Shown: positions 17,740-27,905 of the stretch, one piece after another
Position numbering within the stretch: position 1 is the stretch's first letter
Layout of the letters: every line of letters begins with the position of its first letter
Assembly (NCBI RefSeq): GCF_010500965.1
Contig: NZ_QVMI01000040.1
Coordinates: 1-44,825, forward strand
Direction of reading: 5' to 3'
Origin: Bacteroides sp. 51
GTDB taxonomy: Bacteria; Bacteroidota; Bacteroidia; Bacteroidales; Bacteroidaceae
DNA length: 44,825 nt
Notes under the pieces: model-generated
Database searches by the model: none
The model's input: only the letters and a program-made list of their open reading frames with translations
Told to the model about the DNA's origin: nothing
Position numbers and translations under genes: made by a program

Positions 17740-17808
17740 AAGTTGAAAGTTGAAAATTGAAAGTTACCATGCGGCATCGCAACTTTCAATTTTCAACTTT
17801 CAACTAAA
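17731..17808. repeat. GTTGAAA-type hairpin repeat, copy A
   Basis: The left arm (17731-17765) and right arm (17781-17808) are made of GTTGAAA/ATTGAAA units and are complementary. The left arm has one extra 7-bp unit. The 15-base loop (17766-17780) contains the rc of CGATGCCGCATGG. Both convergent genes end in an arm, each reading ...TTT AGT TGA (Phe-Ser-stop). Confidence 0.9.
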
Positions 17809-18333
17809 TAAAACCTCATCCATCCGTATATCAAGCTCTTCTGCGGGAACTTCATCTACAAATTGAAAAGGAAAGCAAACACCGATTTTGTGGGCGGTAA
17901 GTTTAGGCAACAGCCGGTCATAATATCCTTTTCCGCGTCCAAGGCGACAACCGGCAGTATCGAATGCAACTCCCGGGATAATAGCTAAATCAATACTGTC
18001 ATAATCATGGAAAGGAGTCCCGGTTGGTTCCAGAATTCCATATGCTCCAATAGCCAGATCATTGGGTGAGGAGTAAGATCGCAACTCCAGTTCATCTTCT
18101 ATAACTACCGGAAGAACAATCCGTTTAGATTTGCTCCATTTTTCAATGAAGTCGTGAGTATGGACCTCATCTTGCAGAGAATGGTATAGTAATATGGTAT
18201 GGGCAGATTGAAACACCGGATGTTGCTCCAGTGTTTCAAGTATGCCGGTTGATAGTGCCTTAAGCGTAGAGCCAGATTGTTCGGTCTTCTGCCTTTTTAT
18301 CTGACTGCGCAGTTCTTTTTTCCTTTCCTTCAT
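17800..18333 (-). CDS. 5-formyltetrahydrofolate cyclo-ligase
   Basis: This ATP-dependent enzyme converts 5-formyl-THF to 5,10-methenyl-THF, returning a storage/inhibitory folate to the active pool. Motifs: basic N-terminal KERKKELRSQIKRQK, ILLYHSLQDEVHTHDFI, AIGAYGILEPTG and the phosphate loop PGVAFDTAGCRLGRGKGYYDRLL. I start at ATG 18333 (MKERKKEL), matching the family N-terminus; an in-frame Met at 18369 would add 12 residues. Either way the start lies inside the 3' end of the S41 protease gene (74-bp overlap from 18333), so translation is coupled. The stop is provided by the hairpin repeat. Confidence 0.92.
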   Translation of the reverse strand: MKERKKELRSQIKRQKTEQSGSTLKALSTGILETLEQHPVFQSAHTILLYHSLQDEVHTHDFIEKWSKSKRIVLPVVIEDELELRSYSSPNDLAIGAYGILEPTGTPFHDYDSIDLAIIPGVAFDTAGCRLGRGKGYYDRLLPKLTAHKIGVCFPFQFVDEVPAEELDIRMDEVLFS

Positions 18334-19996
18334 CTTTCTTGTCCGTAGCAGACTCTTCAACAACTTCATTTACGGGAGCTTTAGGGAAAGCTTCACCTTT
18401 CTCCAATAGTTCCAATGCTGTGTTGACAGTGGCATCGCTCTTATTGAAGAATTTGATGTATTTTTCTTTGCCTAGCATATTATAAATAATATGTCCGTAA
18501 ATGTTCTTTTCGAGTAACTTGTACGACTTCTGGATAAGGATATTTCGTCTCTTAACGTCTTTGGTTTCTGCGTATTTAACGAATTGCTCTATTATTCCCT
18601 GGCGACGTAAGTACTTCAAAAGCGACTCTTCATCTTCATAATCACTCAATTTACTGCGGTTTTTGTCGGTGTAATCGAAAGTAAACTGGTACATCAGACC
18701 TTTACTTAATACGGTACTCAGATAAGAAGAAACTCCGGTTGTATCTTGTGGAACGAAAATGTCGGGCATTATGCCCCCTCCACCGTAAACCGGACGGCCA
18801 AGACTGGTGTAGTAACGAAGGTTTTCGTCCATTTTAATGCTGTCTTTGGAGAAGAATTCACCGTGCTCGTAGCGGGTATAGACATCCATTTCGTAGTTGC
18901 TGTCTTTCCCGTTCTGGTATGGCTTCTGGATGGAACGTCCGGAGGGAGTATAGTATCTGGCCACAGTGAGGCGGATGGCCGAGCCATCGCTGAAATCTAT
19001 CGGCTGCTGAACTAATCCTTTACCGTATGAACGACGACCGACAATCATTCCGCGGTCATTGTCCTGAATGGCTCCCGCAAAAATCTCACTCGATGAGGCG
19101 GAGGCTTCATCTACCAATACGACGATAGGAAGTTTCTGACAGCTTCCCGTACCGTTTGCGTAGTCATCTGTACGCGGATAGTTGCGTCCCTGGGCATACA
19201 CAATCAGCTTGCCTTCGGGCAGAAATTCATTGACCATGCGCACTGCTGCTTCCATATATCCACCTGTGTTTCCACGTAAGTCGATAATGATTCCTTTGCA
19301 GTTTTTATGATGCAATACTGCCAGCGCGTTTAGTAACTCTATATGCGTACTACGTCCGAATTTGGATATCTGAATGTAGCCAAACTCATCTGTAATCATA
19401 TATGCAGCATCTACTGTATTCTGTGGAATATCACCACGGACAATGGTAAAGAAGATAATTTCCTTTTCTGTTGCTCTTTTAACCCCGAGTTTTACTTGTG
19501 TACCTTTTGGTCCTTTCAGGGTTTTCATGGCGTATTGGTTGTTCAGCTTCTTGCCGACAAATGTACTGTCGTCAACAGTTACGATACGGTCGCCCGCCAT
19601 GAGCCCGACTTTTTCGGATGGTCCTCCTTCGATTACGCTATTGATATAGACTGTATCTTCCTGGATAGTAAATTGTACGCCAATGCCACTGAAACTACTT
19701 TCCAACTCTGAGTTGATCGCTTCCAGATCTTTGGCCGGGATATATGTGGAATGTGGGTCAAGCTCTCCCAATATCTGCGGCATGGCTTCTTCAACAAGGT
19801 CGATCATGTTGACTGTATCTACGTACTGATCGTCTATAATGCGTAATAACGCATTGAGCTTGTTGGTAGAACCGTTAATGATTCCGAGCCGGTTGCCGGC
19901 AAAATGTTTGGCATAAAAGGTTCCGATAAGAATCCCAATCACTACACTCACTGCAATGACGATCGGGGTAAAACGGAATGTTTTTTTGGTACTCAT
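18260..19996 (-). CDS. S41 family C-terminal processing peptidase (CtpA-like)
   Basis: A 578-residue periplasmic serine protease with a signal anchor (PIVIAVSVVIGILIGTFYA, 11-29). A PDZ domain follows at about 100-185 (GIGVQF ... GLMAGDRIVTVDD). The S41 core has GYIQISKF, IDLRGNTGGYMEAAV and the nucleophile region EASASSSEIFAGA (298-310), with general-base Lys326 in GRRSYGKGLVQQP. Such proteases trim C-termini of exported proteins. The tail after 520 is highly charged (EESATDKKDEGKEKR) and is encoded where the next gene already begins. It is in an operon downstream of dCMP deaminase. Confidence 0.95.
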   Translation of the reverse strand: MSTKKTFRFTPIVIAVSVVIGILIGTFYAKHFAGNRLGIINGSTNKLNALLRIIDDQYVDTVNMIDLVEEAMPQILGELDPHSTYIPAKDLEAINSELESSFSGIGVQFTIQEDTVYINSVIEGGPSEKVGLMAGDRIVTVDDSTFVGKKLNNQYAMKTLKGPKGTQVKLGVKRATEKEIIFFTIVRGDIPQNTVDAAYMITDEFGYIQISKFGRSTHIELLNALAVLHHKNCKGIIIDLRGNTGGYMEAAVRMVNEFLPEGKLIVYAQGRNYPRTDDYANGTGSCQKLPIVVLVDEASASSSEIFAGAIQDNDRGMIVGRRSYGKGLVQQPIDFSDGSAIRLTVARYYTPSGRSIQKPYQNGKDSNYEMDVYTRYEHGEFFSKDSIKMDENLRYYTSLGRPVYGGGGIMPDIFVPQDTTGVSSYLSTVLSKGLMYQFTFDYTDKNRSKLSDYEDEESLLKYLRRQGIIEQFVKYAETKDVKRRNILIQKSYKLLEKNIYGHIIYNMLGKEKYIKFFNKSDATVNTALELLEKGEAFPKAPVNEVVEESATDKKDEGKEKRTAQSDKKAEDRTIWLYA

Positions 19997-20000
19997 ATTT

Positions 20001-20066
20001 ACATTTACAATTAGACAATTTACAATTTACGATTTACCGTGCGGCATCGTGATTTTCAACTTTCAG
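20001..20066. repeat. GTTGAAA-type hairpin repeat, degenerate copy B
   Basis: The loop core TGCGGCATCG is intact (minus strand CGATGCCGCACGG, one mismatch to the other copies), but the arms (ATTTACAATTTAC units left, GATTTTCAACTTTCA right) are diverged. The deaminase stop codon TGA is again the TGA of a GTTGAAA-type unit. Confidence 0.7.
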
Positions 20067-20487
20067 GTGAAATATATAATACTTCAATTCCGGCACGTTC
20101 CAATAGCCTTATTCCATCTTCGAGGCGATACTTCTCCGAATAAACTACCCGTTTGATGCCGGCCTGAATGATAAGCTTGGCACATTCTATACAAGGTGCG
20201 GCGGTAACATACATGGTTGCACCGTCGCTGCTGTTATTGGACCGAGCTATTTTAGTAATGGCATTAGCCTCTGCATGAAGCACATAAGGCTTGGTTATAT
20301 TGTTCTCATCTTCACAAACATTCTCAAAACCGGAAGGTGTGCCGTTATATCCGTCGGATATAATCATTTTGTCCTTAACAATCAGTGCGCCCACCTTACG
20401 GCGTTCGCAGTAGGAGTTGTCGGCCCAGATCATAGCCATGCGGATGTATCGTTTGTCCAGTTCGGTTTGTTTTTGAAGTGTATTCAT
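20056..20487 (-). CDS. dCMP deaminase (zinc cytidine/deoxycytidylate deaminase)
   Basis: A 143-residue zinc deaminase that makes dUMP from dCMP for thymidylate synthesis. The zinc motifs are complete: HAEANAI with His71 and catalytic Glu73, and PCIECAK with Cys99 and Cys102. GYNGTPSGFENV (47-58) is the ComE/dCMP-deaminase substrate loop. It starts 8 bp after the DUF4847 gene. A ComEB-type annotation is a naming alternative for the same enzyme. Confidence 0.94.
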   Translation of the reverse strand: MNTLQKQTELDKRYIRMAMIWADNSYCERRKVGALIVKDKMIISDGYNGTPSGFENVCEDENNITKPYVLHAEANAITKIARSNNSSDGATMYVTAAPCIECAKLIIQAGIKRVVYSEKYRLEDGIRLLERAGIEVLYISPES

Positions 20488-20495
20488 TACTGTTA

Positions 20496-20999
20496 TTATT
20501 TAGGGGAGTAAAGAAGGAGGTATTTATCCGTACTACCTTCTTTAAAATAGATCGTCAGATTGCCGGCTGTGTCTCCCTCATATTTATATGCAGTCTTTAT
20601 TGCCCGGATAAAAACCTGGCCTAAAAGATCTTCGTTTCCGGCCGGATCGCCTTGATTGGTTGAGAAAGCATTGTTACTTCCATTGGCATTCCATTTACCT
20701 GAGATGGTAGTATGAGCACCTCGTCCGGCATATTCGCCAGTGACACCATCATCTACTTCGGCGCCGGTGAAACTAATGGTGAAGTTATCTTTCATAGCCC
20801 ATAACCTCATGGATTCTTTTTTAACTTCCGGACTTACGCCTGTAAAGTAGTCGTCAATGCAGACTTTTCCTTTAGAGGTGTATATATTGGTAAGCTTCCA
20901 GGTCTTCCCTGTGAAGATATCTAATACATCATCCGTTTGGTCGCATGCACTAAGTGCCGGCAATAACAAAAGCAGAAGTAAAGCGTATTTCAGTCTCAT
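20496..20999 (-). CDS. DUF4847 lipoprotein
   Basis: A 167-residue lipoprotein with a signal peptide ending LPALSAC (Cys19). The body is beta-rich with FTGKTWKLTNIYTS, a MRLWAMKDNFTISFTGAEVDDG stretch and NLTIYFKEGSTDKYLLLYSP at the end, resembling a small lipocalin-like barrel. I recognise it as the DUF4847-type protein found at this place in Bacteroidales operons; the function is unknown. It is 17 bp after the M3 peptidase gene. Confidence 0.8.
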   Translation of the reverse strand: MRLKYALLLLLLLPALSACDQTDDVLDIFTGKTWKLTNIYTSKGKVCIDDYFTGVSPEVKKESMRLWAMKDNFTISFTGAEVDDGVTGEYAGRGAHTTISGKWNANGSNNAFSTNQGDPAGNEDLLGQVFIRAIKTAYKYEGDTAGNLTIYFKEGSTDKYLLLYSPK

Positions 21000-21016
21000 A
21001 TTTTTTTTGTTTAGGT

Positions 21017-23110
21017 TTATTTTATTCCGTTACGAATAAGTAAAGCATCTGCTGTAGGCTCCTGTCCACGGAAGCGTTTGTAGAGTGTCATTGGATGAAC
21101 GGTTCCACCTTTCGAAAGAATGTTATCCCTGAATGATTGAGCTACCTCCTGATTGAAGATTCCTTTTTCCTGGAACAAAGCAAAGGCATCTGCATCCAGT
21201 ACTTCCGACCATTTGTAACTATAATATCCTGCACTATAGCCTCCGGCAAAGATATGCGAGAATTGGGTGCTCATACATGTACCATCAATCGGGAGCAGGT
21301 ATTGTGCTTTTTTCCATGCTTCTCTTTCATATGCTTTCACGTCTTCTGTGAATGGGGTGTTGCGTGTGTACCAGGCCATGTCAAGCAAGCCGAAGCTAAG
21401 TTGCCTCAGGCAAAGGGTAGCTACATTGAAATTGGATGTATCTTTGATCCGCTGGATCAGGTCTGCTGGTATAAGTTCACCGGTTTCGTAGTGTCTGGCA
21501 AACGTATTGAGGAATTCAGCTTCGATTGCAAAGTTCTCCATGAGTTGTGATGGAAGCTCTACGAAATCGCGGTATACGCTTGTTCCGCTGAGACTTTCGT
21601 ATACTGTATTGGCAAACATACCATGAAGCCCATGTCCGAATTCGTGTAGAAATGTCTCTACTTCATAGAAGGTAAGCAGTGCCGGTTTATCGGCTGTGGG
21701 TTTCGTGAAATTCATCACCAGAGTAACATGCGGACGGCTGTTCTCGCCTGTGTTTTCGTCTATCCACTGACTTTTGAATGTGCTCATCCATGCACCGGCG
21801 CGTTTTCCTGCGCGTGGGTGGAAGTCGGTGTAAAGCACGGCAAGGAATGAGCCGTCTTTGTCGAATACTTCGTATGCATCTACATCTTCGTGGTAAACAG
21901 AGATCTCGGGGTTCTTCTTGAATGTGATTCCGTATAACCTGGTGGCTAATCCGAACACGCCTTTCTTTACGTTTTCCAACTCAAAGTATGGACGCAGGAT
22001 TTCTTCATTCAGGTTAAATTCCTTTTCCATCAGTTTGTTGGAGTAGTACGACCAGTCCCAAGGCATGATTTCGAAGTTTGGGCGTTCGATAAGTCGGGCC
22101 AGAGCTTTAACTTCCTCAACTTCTTGTTTTGCCTTAGGCGTGTATGCTTCCAGCAATTCGTTGAGTAATCCGTAGACCGCTTCATTGCTTTCTGCCATAC
22201 TTCTTTTCAATGAATATTCTGCGTAGTTGTTGTAACCCAGTAACTGCGCAATTTCCATGCGGGTATTGGCTATCTGGCGTACAATGTCTTCGGTATTATA
22301 TTCATTGTCGTGGGTACATTTGGTGTTGTATGCCATATACAGTTCCCTACGCAACTCTCTGTCGTTGGCATATTTAATGAAAGGGCCATAGCTGGGGGCA
22401 TCCATTGTAAATACCCAGCCTTCAACTCCTTTTTCTTTAGCTGTATGTGCTGCTGCCTCGATTGCACTTTCCGGTAATCCGGCAAGTTGTTTCTTGTCTG
22501 TGATAACCAGCTTGTATTCATTGTTCTCCTTCAGGTTCTTTTCGCTGAACTGAAGAGATAGTGTGCTGAGTTTAGTGCTCAGTGCTTTATATTTTTCTTT
22601 CGCTTCTCCTTCAAGATTTGCTCCGCGACGAATGAAACTTTCATACGTGTTGTTTAATAGCATTTCCTGTTCTGGAGTAAGCGTTAGTTTGTCTTTTTGA
22701 TCGTATACGGTTTTTATACGGGCAAAGAGTTGCTCGTTGAGATTGATGCTGTTTTCATGCTGGGTAAGTAACGGCATGATTTTTTGTGCCAAAGCCTGCA
22801 TTTCATCATTTGTCTCGGCGCCGTTCAGGTTATAGAATACACTTGCAACGCGTTCCAGAAAACTTCCGGATGTTTCCAGTGCAACAATTGTATTCTTGAA
22901 TGTCGGCGCTTCCGTATTATTTATGATATCATCTATTTCGGCTTGCTGGCGTTTCATTCCTTCAGTGAAAGCCGGTTCGTAGTGCTCCAACTTGATTTTC
23001 TCGAAAGGAGCAGTTTCGTGGAGGGTATTATATTTACCAAAGAATGGGTTTTGAGCTGATAGAGTACTCATCATGTAAATTGAAATCAGTGTTAAGTTTA
23101 ATCTTCTCAT
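21017..23110 (-). CDS. M3 family metallopeptidase (peptidyl-dipeptidase Dcp-like)
   Basis: A 697-residue oligopeptidase with a signal peptide (MRRLNLTLISIYMMSTLSAQ), so probably periplasmic. The zinc site HEFGHGLHGMF (HExxH) lies near residue 490, with the conserved glutamate helix downstream. Other M3 landmarks are ISGLP-like KQLAGLPESAIEAA, GAWMSTFKSQW and HIFAGGYSAGYYSYKWSEVLDADAF near the C-terminus. Dcp removes C-terminal dipeptides from peptides. It is the first gene of the five-gene operon that ends with the FTHF cyclo-ligase. Confidence 0.95.
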   Translation of the reverse strand: MRRLNLTLISIYMMSTLSAQNPFFGKYNTLHETAPFEKIKLEHYEPAFTEGMKRQQAEIDDIINNTEAPTFKNTIVALETSGSFLERVASVFYNLNGAETNDEMQALAQKIMPLLTQHENSINLNEQLFARIKTVYDQKDKLTLTPEQEMLLNNTYESFIRRGANLEGEAKEKYKALSTKLSTLSLQFSEKNLKENNEYKLVITDKKQLAGLPESAIEAAAHTAKEKGVEGWVFTMDAPSYGPFIKYANDRELRRELYMAYNTKCTHDNEYNTEDIVRQIANTRMEIAQLLGYNNYAEYSLKRSMAESNEAVYGLLNELLEAYTPKAKQEVEEVKALARLIERPNFEIMPWDWSYYSNKLMEKEFNLNEEILRPYFELENVKKGVFGLATRLYGITFKKNPEISVYHEDVDAYEVFDKDGSFLAVLYTDFHPRAGKRAGAWMSTFKSQWIDENTGENSRPHVTLVMNFTKPTADKPALLTFYEVETFLHEFGHGLHGMFANTVYESLSGTSVYRDFVELPSQLMENFAIEAEFLNTFARHYETGELIPADLIQRIKDTSNFNVATLCLRQLSFGLLDMAWYTRNTPFTEDVKAYEREAWKKAQYLLPIDGTCMSTQFSHIFAGGYSAGYYSYKWSEVLDADAFALFQEKGIFNQEVAQSFRDNILSKGGTVHPMTLYKRFRGQEPTADALLIRNGIK

Positions 23111-23155
23111 ATATAAAAGGATGTGATGTGATTATCCGTTTATTTGGGTGAATGG

Positions 23156-23163
23156 CAAAATTA
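23156..23163 (-). promoter_or_regulatory. -7 element for the M3 peptidase operon
   Basis: The minus strand reads TAATTTTG, 45 bp before the M3 start codon. No clear -33 TTTG. Confidence 0.45.
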
Positions 23164-23232
23164 GCAATTTTGTTTATTACTTTGATAAATAGGGGGTGGT
23201 TTTTAGTGATTATTCACCTCATATGATATAAA

Positions 23233-23267
23233 AAAAGACTGCGCCGGAAAGTACCGGGCAGTCTTTT
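23233..23267 (-). terminator. Terminator of gapA
   Basis: AAAAGACTGC and GCAGTCTTTT pair, continued by CCGG/CCGG around an AAAGTA loop. On the minus strand it follows the gapA stop by about 20 bp and ends in six T residues. Confidence 0.88.
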
Positions 23268-23288
23268 GATATATTATGGTTAATCGAA

Positions 23289-24419
<1,131 letters not shown>

Positions 24420-24435
24420 TTAAAATAAAAAAAAG

Positions 24436-24873
24436 ATGGGAAAAAGTAACTTATTACAAGAATTTAAAACTTTTGCCATGAAAGGCAACGTAGTAGATAT
24501 GGCCGTCGGGGTGATCATTGGCGGTGCCTTTGGTAAAATTGTATCGTCTGTTGTTGCCGATATTATCATGCCACCGCTGGGTTTGCTTATTGGCGGTGTT
24601 AATTTTACTGATCTTAAATGGGTCATGAAACCTGCCGAAATAGCGGCGGATGGAAAAGAGGTAGCAGCGGCAGTTGCACTGAATTATGGAAATTTCCTAC
24701 AGGCTACTTTTGATTTTCTGATTATCGCCTTTTCTATTTTCCTTTTTATCAAGTTAATTAATAGATTAACGCATAAGAAGGAAGAAGAACCTGCTGCTCC
24801 GGCTGCACCTCCTGCACCAACGAAAGAGGAAGTGCTGTTGACGGAAATTCGGGATATACTTAAAAAGAGTTGA
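24436..24873 (+). CDS. mscL: Large-conductance mechanosensitive channel MscL
   Basis: A 145-residue inner-membrane pentameric channel that opens under hypo-osmotic shock. N-terminal amphipathic [21 protein letters not shown] runs into TM1 ([21 protein letters not shown]). TM2 is [18 protein letters not shown], and the C-terminal helix [16 protein letters not shown] is preceded by a Pro/Ala-rich linker ([13 protein letters not shown]). It is divergent from gapA and convergent with the hybrid kinase gene. The final Ser and stop lie in the hairpin repeat. Confidence 0.97.
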   Translation: MGKSNLLQEFKTFAMKGNVVDMAVGVIIGGAFGKIVSSVVADIIMPPLGLLIGGVNFTDLKWVMKPAEIAADGKEVAAAVALNYGNFLQATFDFLIIAFSIFLFIKLINRLTHKKEEEPAAPAAPPAPTKEEVLLTEIRDILKKS

Positions 24874-24950
24874 AAATTGAAAGTTGAAAGTTGAAAGTTA
24901 TACGATGCCGCATGGCAACTTTCAACTTTCAACTTTCAATTTTCAACTCT
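24866..24950. repeat. GTTGAAA-type hairpin repeat, copy C (perfect 34-bp arms)
   Basis: Left arm 24866-24899 and right arm 24917-24950 are exact complements over 34 bp, built from GTTGAAA units with one ATTGAAA. The 17-base loop holds CGATGCCGCATGG. It sits between convergent mscL and the kinase gene. The mscL stop (AGT TGA) is in the left arm, and the kinase stop TAG overlaps the end of the right arm. Confidence 0.92.
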
Positions 24951-27828
24951 ACAGGTATTTACTTATCATTCCCAATAGCTCCTTTGGCTTGATCGGCTTG
25001 GCTATATAATCTGTACAGCCTGCTTCCAATGCTTTTTGGCGATCTCCATCGAATGCGTATGCTGTTGCGGCAATGATGGGGAGTTTGCTGTCTTTCTTTC
25101 TGATTTCCTTTGTGGCCGTTATGCCATCCATTTTGGGCATATTGATATCCATAAGGATTAAGTCTACGTGGTTATTCTTCCATGTTTCAAGAGCTTCCAC
25201 TCCATTTACGGCATGTATCAGTGTATATCTGTCTCTTATGATATTCTTTATCAGCAGATAATTGCTATCGGTATCTTCGGCTACCAATATAATAGCTTTT
25301 CCTTCTTCCGTATTTATGTCTTCTTCTATATTCGCTATGCTTTCAGTCTCAATTTCTACGGCTTGAATAATCTCTTCTTCATTTCCTGCCGCGGTATATG
25401 GATGAGTGAACCAGAAACAGGCACCGCTTCCTTCGGTAGATGTAACTCCGATTTCTCCTCCCATTTGTTCAACGATGCTGCTACAGATAGACAAGCCGAG
25501 TCCGGTTCCCTGTACAAAGTTGTTCAACTTCACGAAACGTTGGAAAATACTATCTTGTTTGTCTTCGGCTATGCCGCATCCGGTATCTTCTACAAAGAAT
25601 TTAATTTTATCCTTTCCTACCATTTCATACCCTACGGTTATGCTTCCTTCGGGGGTAAACTTCATGGCGTTGTTCATGAAATTACCGATCACTTGCATCA
25701 GGCGGTTCTTGTCGCTGTTTATATAACATGACGCCATGTGCTTGCCATACAGGATTTTAACCGGGGTATTTTCGGCCTTCATTTTATATGTGTTGATGAT
25801 TTCGGTGCATAACGCATTGACATCAACTTCGCCATAAGTAAAGTCGAGCGTTCCGGCTTCGATTTTCGAGAGGTCGAGAATGTCCGATATGAGTTGTAGA
25901 AGCATATCATTATTTTCTTGTATGATATTCACATATGCTTTCTTTTCTTCCTCTTCCTCTGTGTCGGCCAATAGTCCGGAGAATCCGACAATTGCATTCA
26001 GAGGGGTGCGTATCTCATGGCTCATATTGGCAACGAAGGCAGATTTTAGTCTGTCGCTGACTTCTGCTTTTTCTTTAGCTTCGATGAGTTTTTTCTCTGT
26101 TTCTTTCAGGTTCGTGATATCATAGTTTACACAGAGCATTTCTAGCTTTGACGGATCGGTGTTGTCAGGGTTTTTGAGTACGTTTACCTGTGTCCAACTT
26201 TGTGTGCCGTCTTTATGGTATACACGAAGGTCTTCGGTAAATCCATTGATTTCATCTGCTTTTACTCTGCGTATATGGGCAAATAGTTTCTCCCGGTCTT
26301 CGTCGTGGAGATGATTGTAGACGCCAATGATCTGGTTGAGTGGCGTATTGGGCTCTTCTCCTAAATTATAGTACCATTGCGGTACTCCTCCTCCGTTTCG
26401 GGTAAGCAGATCGAATTTGCAATAACCTATCTTTCCGTATTTGCTTATGATGGAGAATGAACTTTCGAATTCCGCAATCCGGCTATACGCCTGGTTAATC
26501 TCGGTGTTATCAATGTTTATAAACAGATAATTGATAAGATTTCCTTTATTGTCATATAATGGATTTGCTTTGGTGTAAATCTCTATGATTCCACTTTTGC
26601 CGGAAGTGTAATAACTGCCAAGAATATCGAATGAATAGCTTATTCGGAATGATGTCGGTTGTTGATTTTGTAACAGGTCGATGGTTTGTTTCGGAATGTT
26701 GGGGTTGTCGAAGAGGTTTAGCCCTAAAGCTTCTTCCTTTTGAGTTAGCCCAAACATCTTAACATCACTATTATTCATATCGACCAGGACGCCATTTTTG
26801 TCATATAGTTCTATACCTACGGGTAGATTGTCATATATGTTGCGAAGGATTTTCTCGCTGCGGTCCAGTTCCTCATGCATCTTTTGCGATAGTTCTTTGT
26901 CTTGAAGTGCATTCTTTTCCGAGCGGTGCAGTTCAACAAAAATGCTGATAATATTGGCGATTGAATGAAACCAGAGTTTATCGTCTTCGCTCCAATCATA
27001 GTATCCATCTACAACGTCTATTCCTACATATCCCCAAACTCCGTTCTTGGATACTAAAGGGATGACAAACAGTGACTTGATGTCCTGCACACGAAGTAAT
27101 TCCTTGGCTTCGAGCGCTACATCGGGCAGGTCTTCTATATCCGATAGAATGATTGAATTGCCGGAAAGTAGCTGGTCGGTCCACCAGTTGTTGTGTGCAA
27201 TCGGAAGATCAGTCAGAATATCAATTTCCGGATTAATGTTTTCATCTACAATCTCGTATGTGCAGGATTGGGTGTCGTTTTCCCAGTTATACTCAAAAAT
27301 GTATGCGCGTCCGGCTTTAAACTGCTTTAAGATATCGGTCAGGATCTGGTTGATTACAGCTTCTGTGCTATCGGTTTTCAGGAATGATAGCAGTATCTGA
27401 GATACACTGTTGAGTTGGTAAAGCAGATTGTTCAGTCGCAGGGAGGCACCTTTCTCGGGAGATGCGGTTTCCGGGTTGGGAATTACCTGAAAATATCCTG
27501 TGGCGATTTCTTCTTGTTGATTATTATACTTCTGGCCAATATATTTCGAACTGACCCAAATTTCTTCATTGCCGGGCGACGACAAAGGAAAAGTCCTTGT
27601 TGTACCTACGTTATCTTCGGTTCTTTTTTTCTGCAGAAGGCTTTGGCGATAGTCATTTCTAACCATCTTAATAAAGTCATCCAGGAAAAGATCATTGGAT
27701 TGTAATTTTAGCAGGTCTTTGGTGAGGTCGGAAACATACATTTGTTGAGTTGTATAGTTTATTTTCCACCATCCTACGTTGAGATCGACCAGTATCTGGC
27801 TTAAGATCTCGTTATTTTCTGAATTCAT
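24949..27828 (-). CDS. Soluble hybrid histidine kinase (PAS-GAF-PAS-PAS-HisKA-HATPase-REC)
   Basis: A 959-residue protein with no signal peptide or membrane segment. Domains in order: an N-terminal PAS-like part (about 1-110) and GAF (about 150-310, RAYIFEYNWENDTQSCTYEI ... FVIPLVSKNGVWGYVGID). Two PAS domains follow (about 325-440 and 450-570). HisKA carries phospho-acceptor SHEIRTPLNAIVGFSGLL near 600. The HATPase has NRLMQVIGNFMNNAMKFTPEG, DTGCGIAED and GTGLGLSI; the receiver has LILMDINMPKMDGI near 900. I start at ATG 27828 (MNSENNEILSQ), since the 35 codons before it overlap the promoter region. No cognate regulator gene is adjacent, so the output may pass through a phosphotransfer protein elsewhere. 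The signal is unknown; the GAF/PAS set suggests an intracellular ligand or redox cue. Confidence 0.93.
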   Translation of the reverse strand: MNSENNEILSQILVDLNVGWWKINYTTQQMYVSDLTKDLLKLQSNDLFLDDFIKMVRNDYRQSLLQKKRTEDNVGTTRTFPLSSPGNEEIWVSSKYIGQKYNNQQEEIATGYFQVIPNPETASPEKGASLRLNNLLYQLNSVSQILLSFLKTDSTEAVINQILTDILKQFKAGRAYIFEYNWENDTQSCTYEIVDENINPEIDILTDLPIAHNNWWTDQLLSGNSIILSDIEDLPDVALEAKELLRVQDIKSLFVIPLVSKNGVWGYVGIDVVDGYYDWSEDDKLWFHSIANIISIFVELHRSEKNALQDKELSQKMHEELDRSEKILRNIYDNLPVGIELYDKNGVLVDMNNSDVKMFGLTQKEEALGLNLFDNPNIPKQTIDLLQNQQPTSFRISYSFDILGSYYTSGKSGIIEIYTKANPLYDNKGNLINYLFINIDNTEINQAYSRIAEFESSFSIISKYGKIGYCKFDLLTRNGGGVPQWYYNLGEEPNTPLNQIIGVYNHLHDEDREKLFAHIRRVKADEINGFTEDLRVYHKDGTQSWTQVNVLKNPDNTDPSKLEMLCVNYDITNLKETEKKLIEAKEKAEVSDRLKSAFVANMSHEIRTPLNAIVGFSGLLADTEEEEEKKAYVNIIQENNDMLLQLISDILDLSKIEAGTLDFTYGEVDVNALCTEIINTYKMKAENTPVKILYGKHMASCYINSDKNRLMQVIGNFMNNAMKFTPEGSITVGYEMVGKDKIKFFVEDTGCGIAEDKQDSIFQRFVKLNNFVQGTGLGLSICSSIVEQMGGEIGVTSTEGSGACFWFTHPYTAAGNEEEIIQAVEIETESIANIEEDINTEEGKAIILVAEDTDSNYLLIKNIIRDRYTLIHAVNGVEALETWKNNHVDLILMDINMPKMDGITATKEIRKKDSKLPIIAATAYAFDGDRQKALEAGCTDYIAKPIKPKELLGMISKYL

Positions 27829-27897
27829 GCTATTAAGCATTAAGTATGTTTTGTTGCAACTAAAGTGATTGGGTGGTATTGTTTTCCCAATAAGGCA

Positions 27898-27905
27898 CAA
27901 AGATA
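27898..27905 (-). promoter_or_regulatory. -7 element of the hybrid kinase gene
   Basis: The minus strand reads TATCTTTG, 69 bp before the chosen start. TTTG is found at 15 bp spacing upstream, shorter than usual. Confidence 0.5.

Noticed and set aside
25168-25731. 187-residue plus-strand open frame within the hybrid kinase
   Set aside because: Antisense to the HATPase/receiver region; composition is that of a reverse-complement frame.
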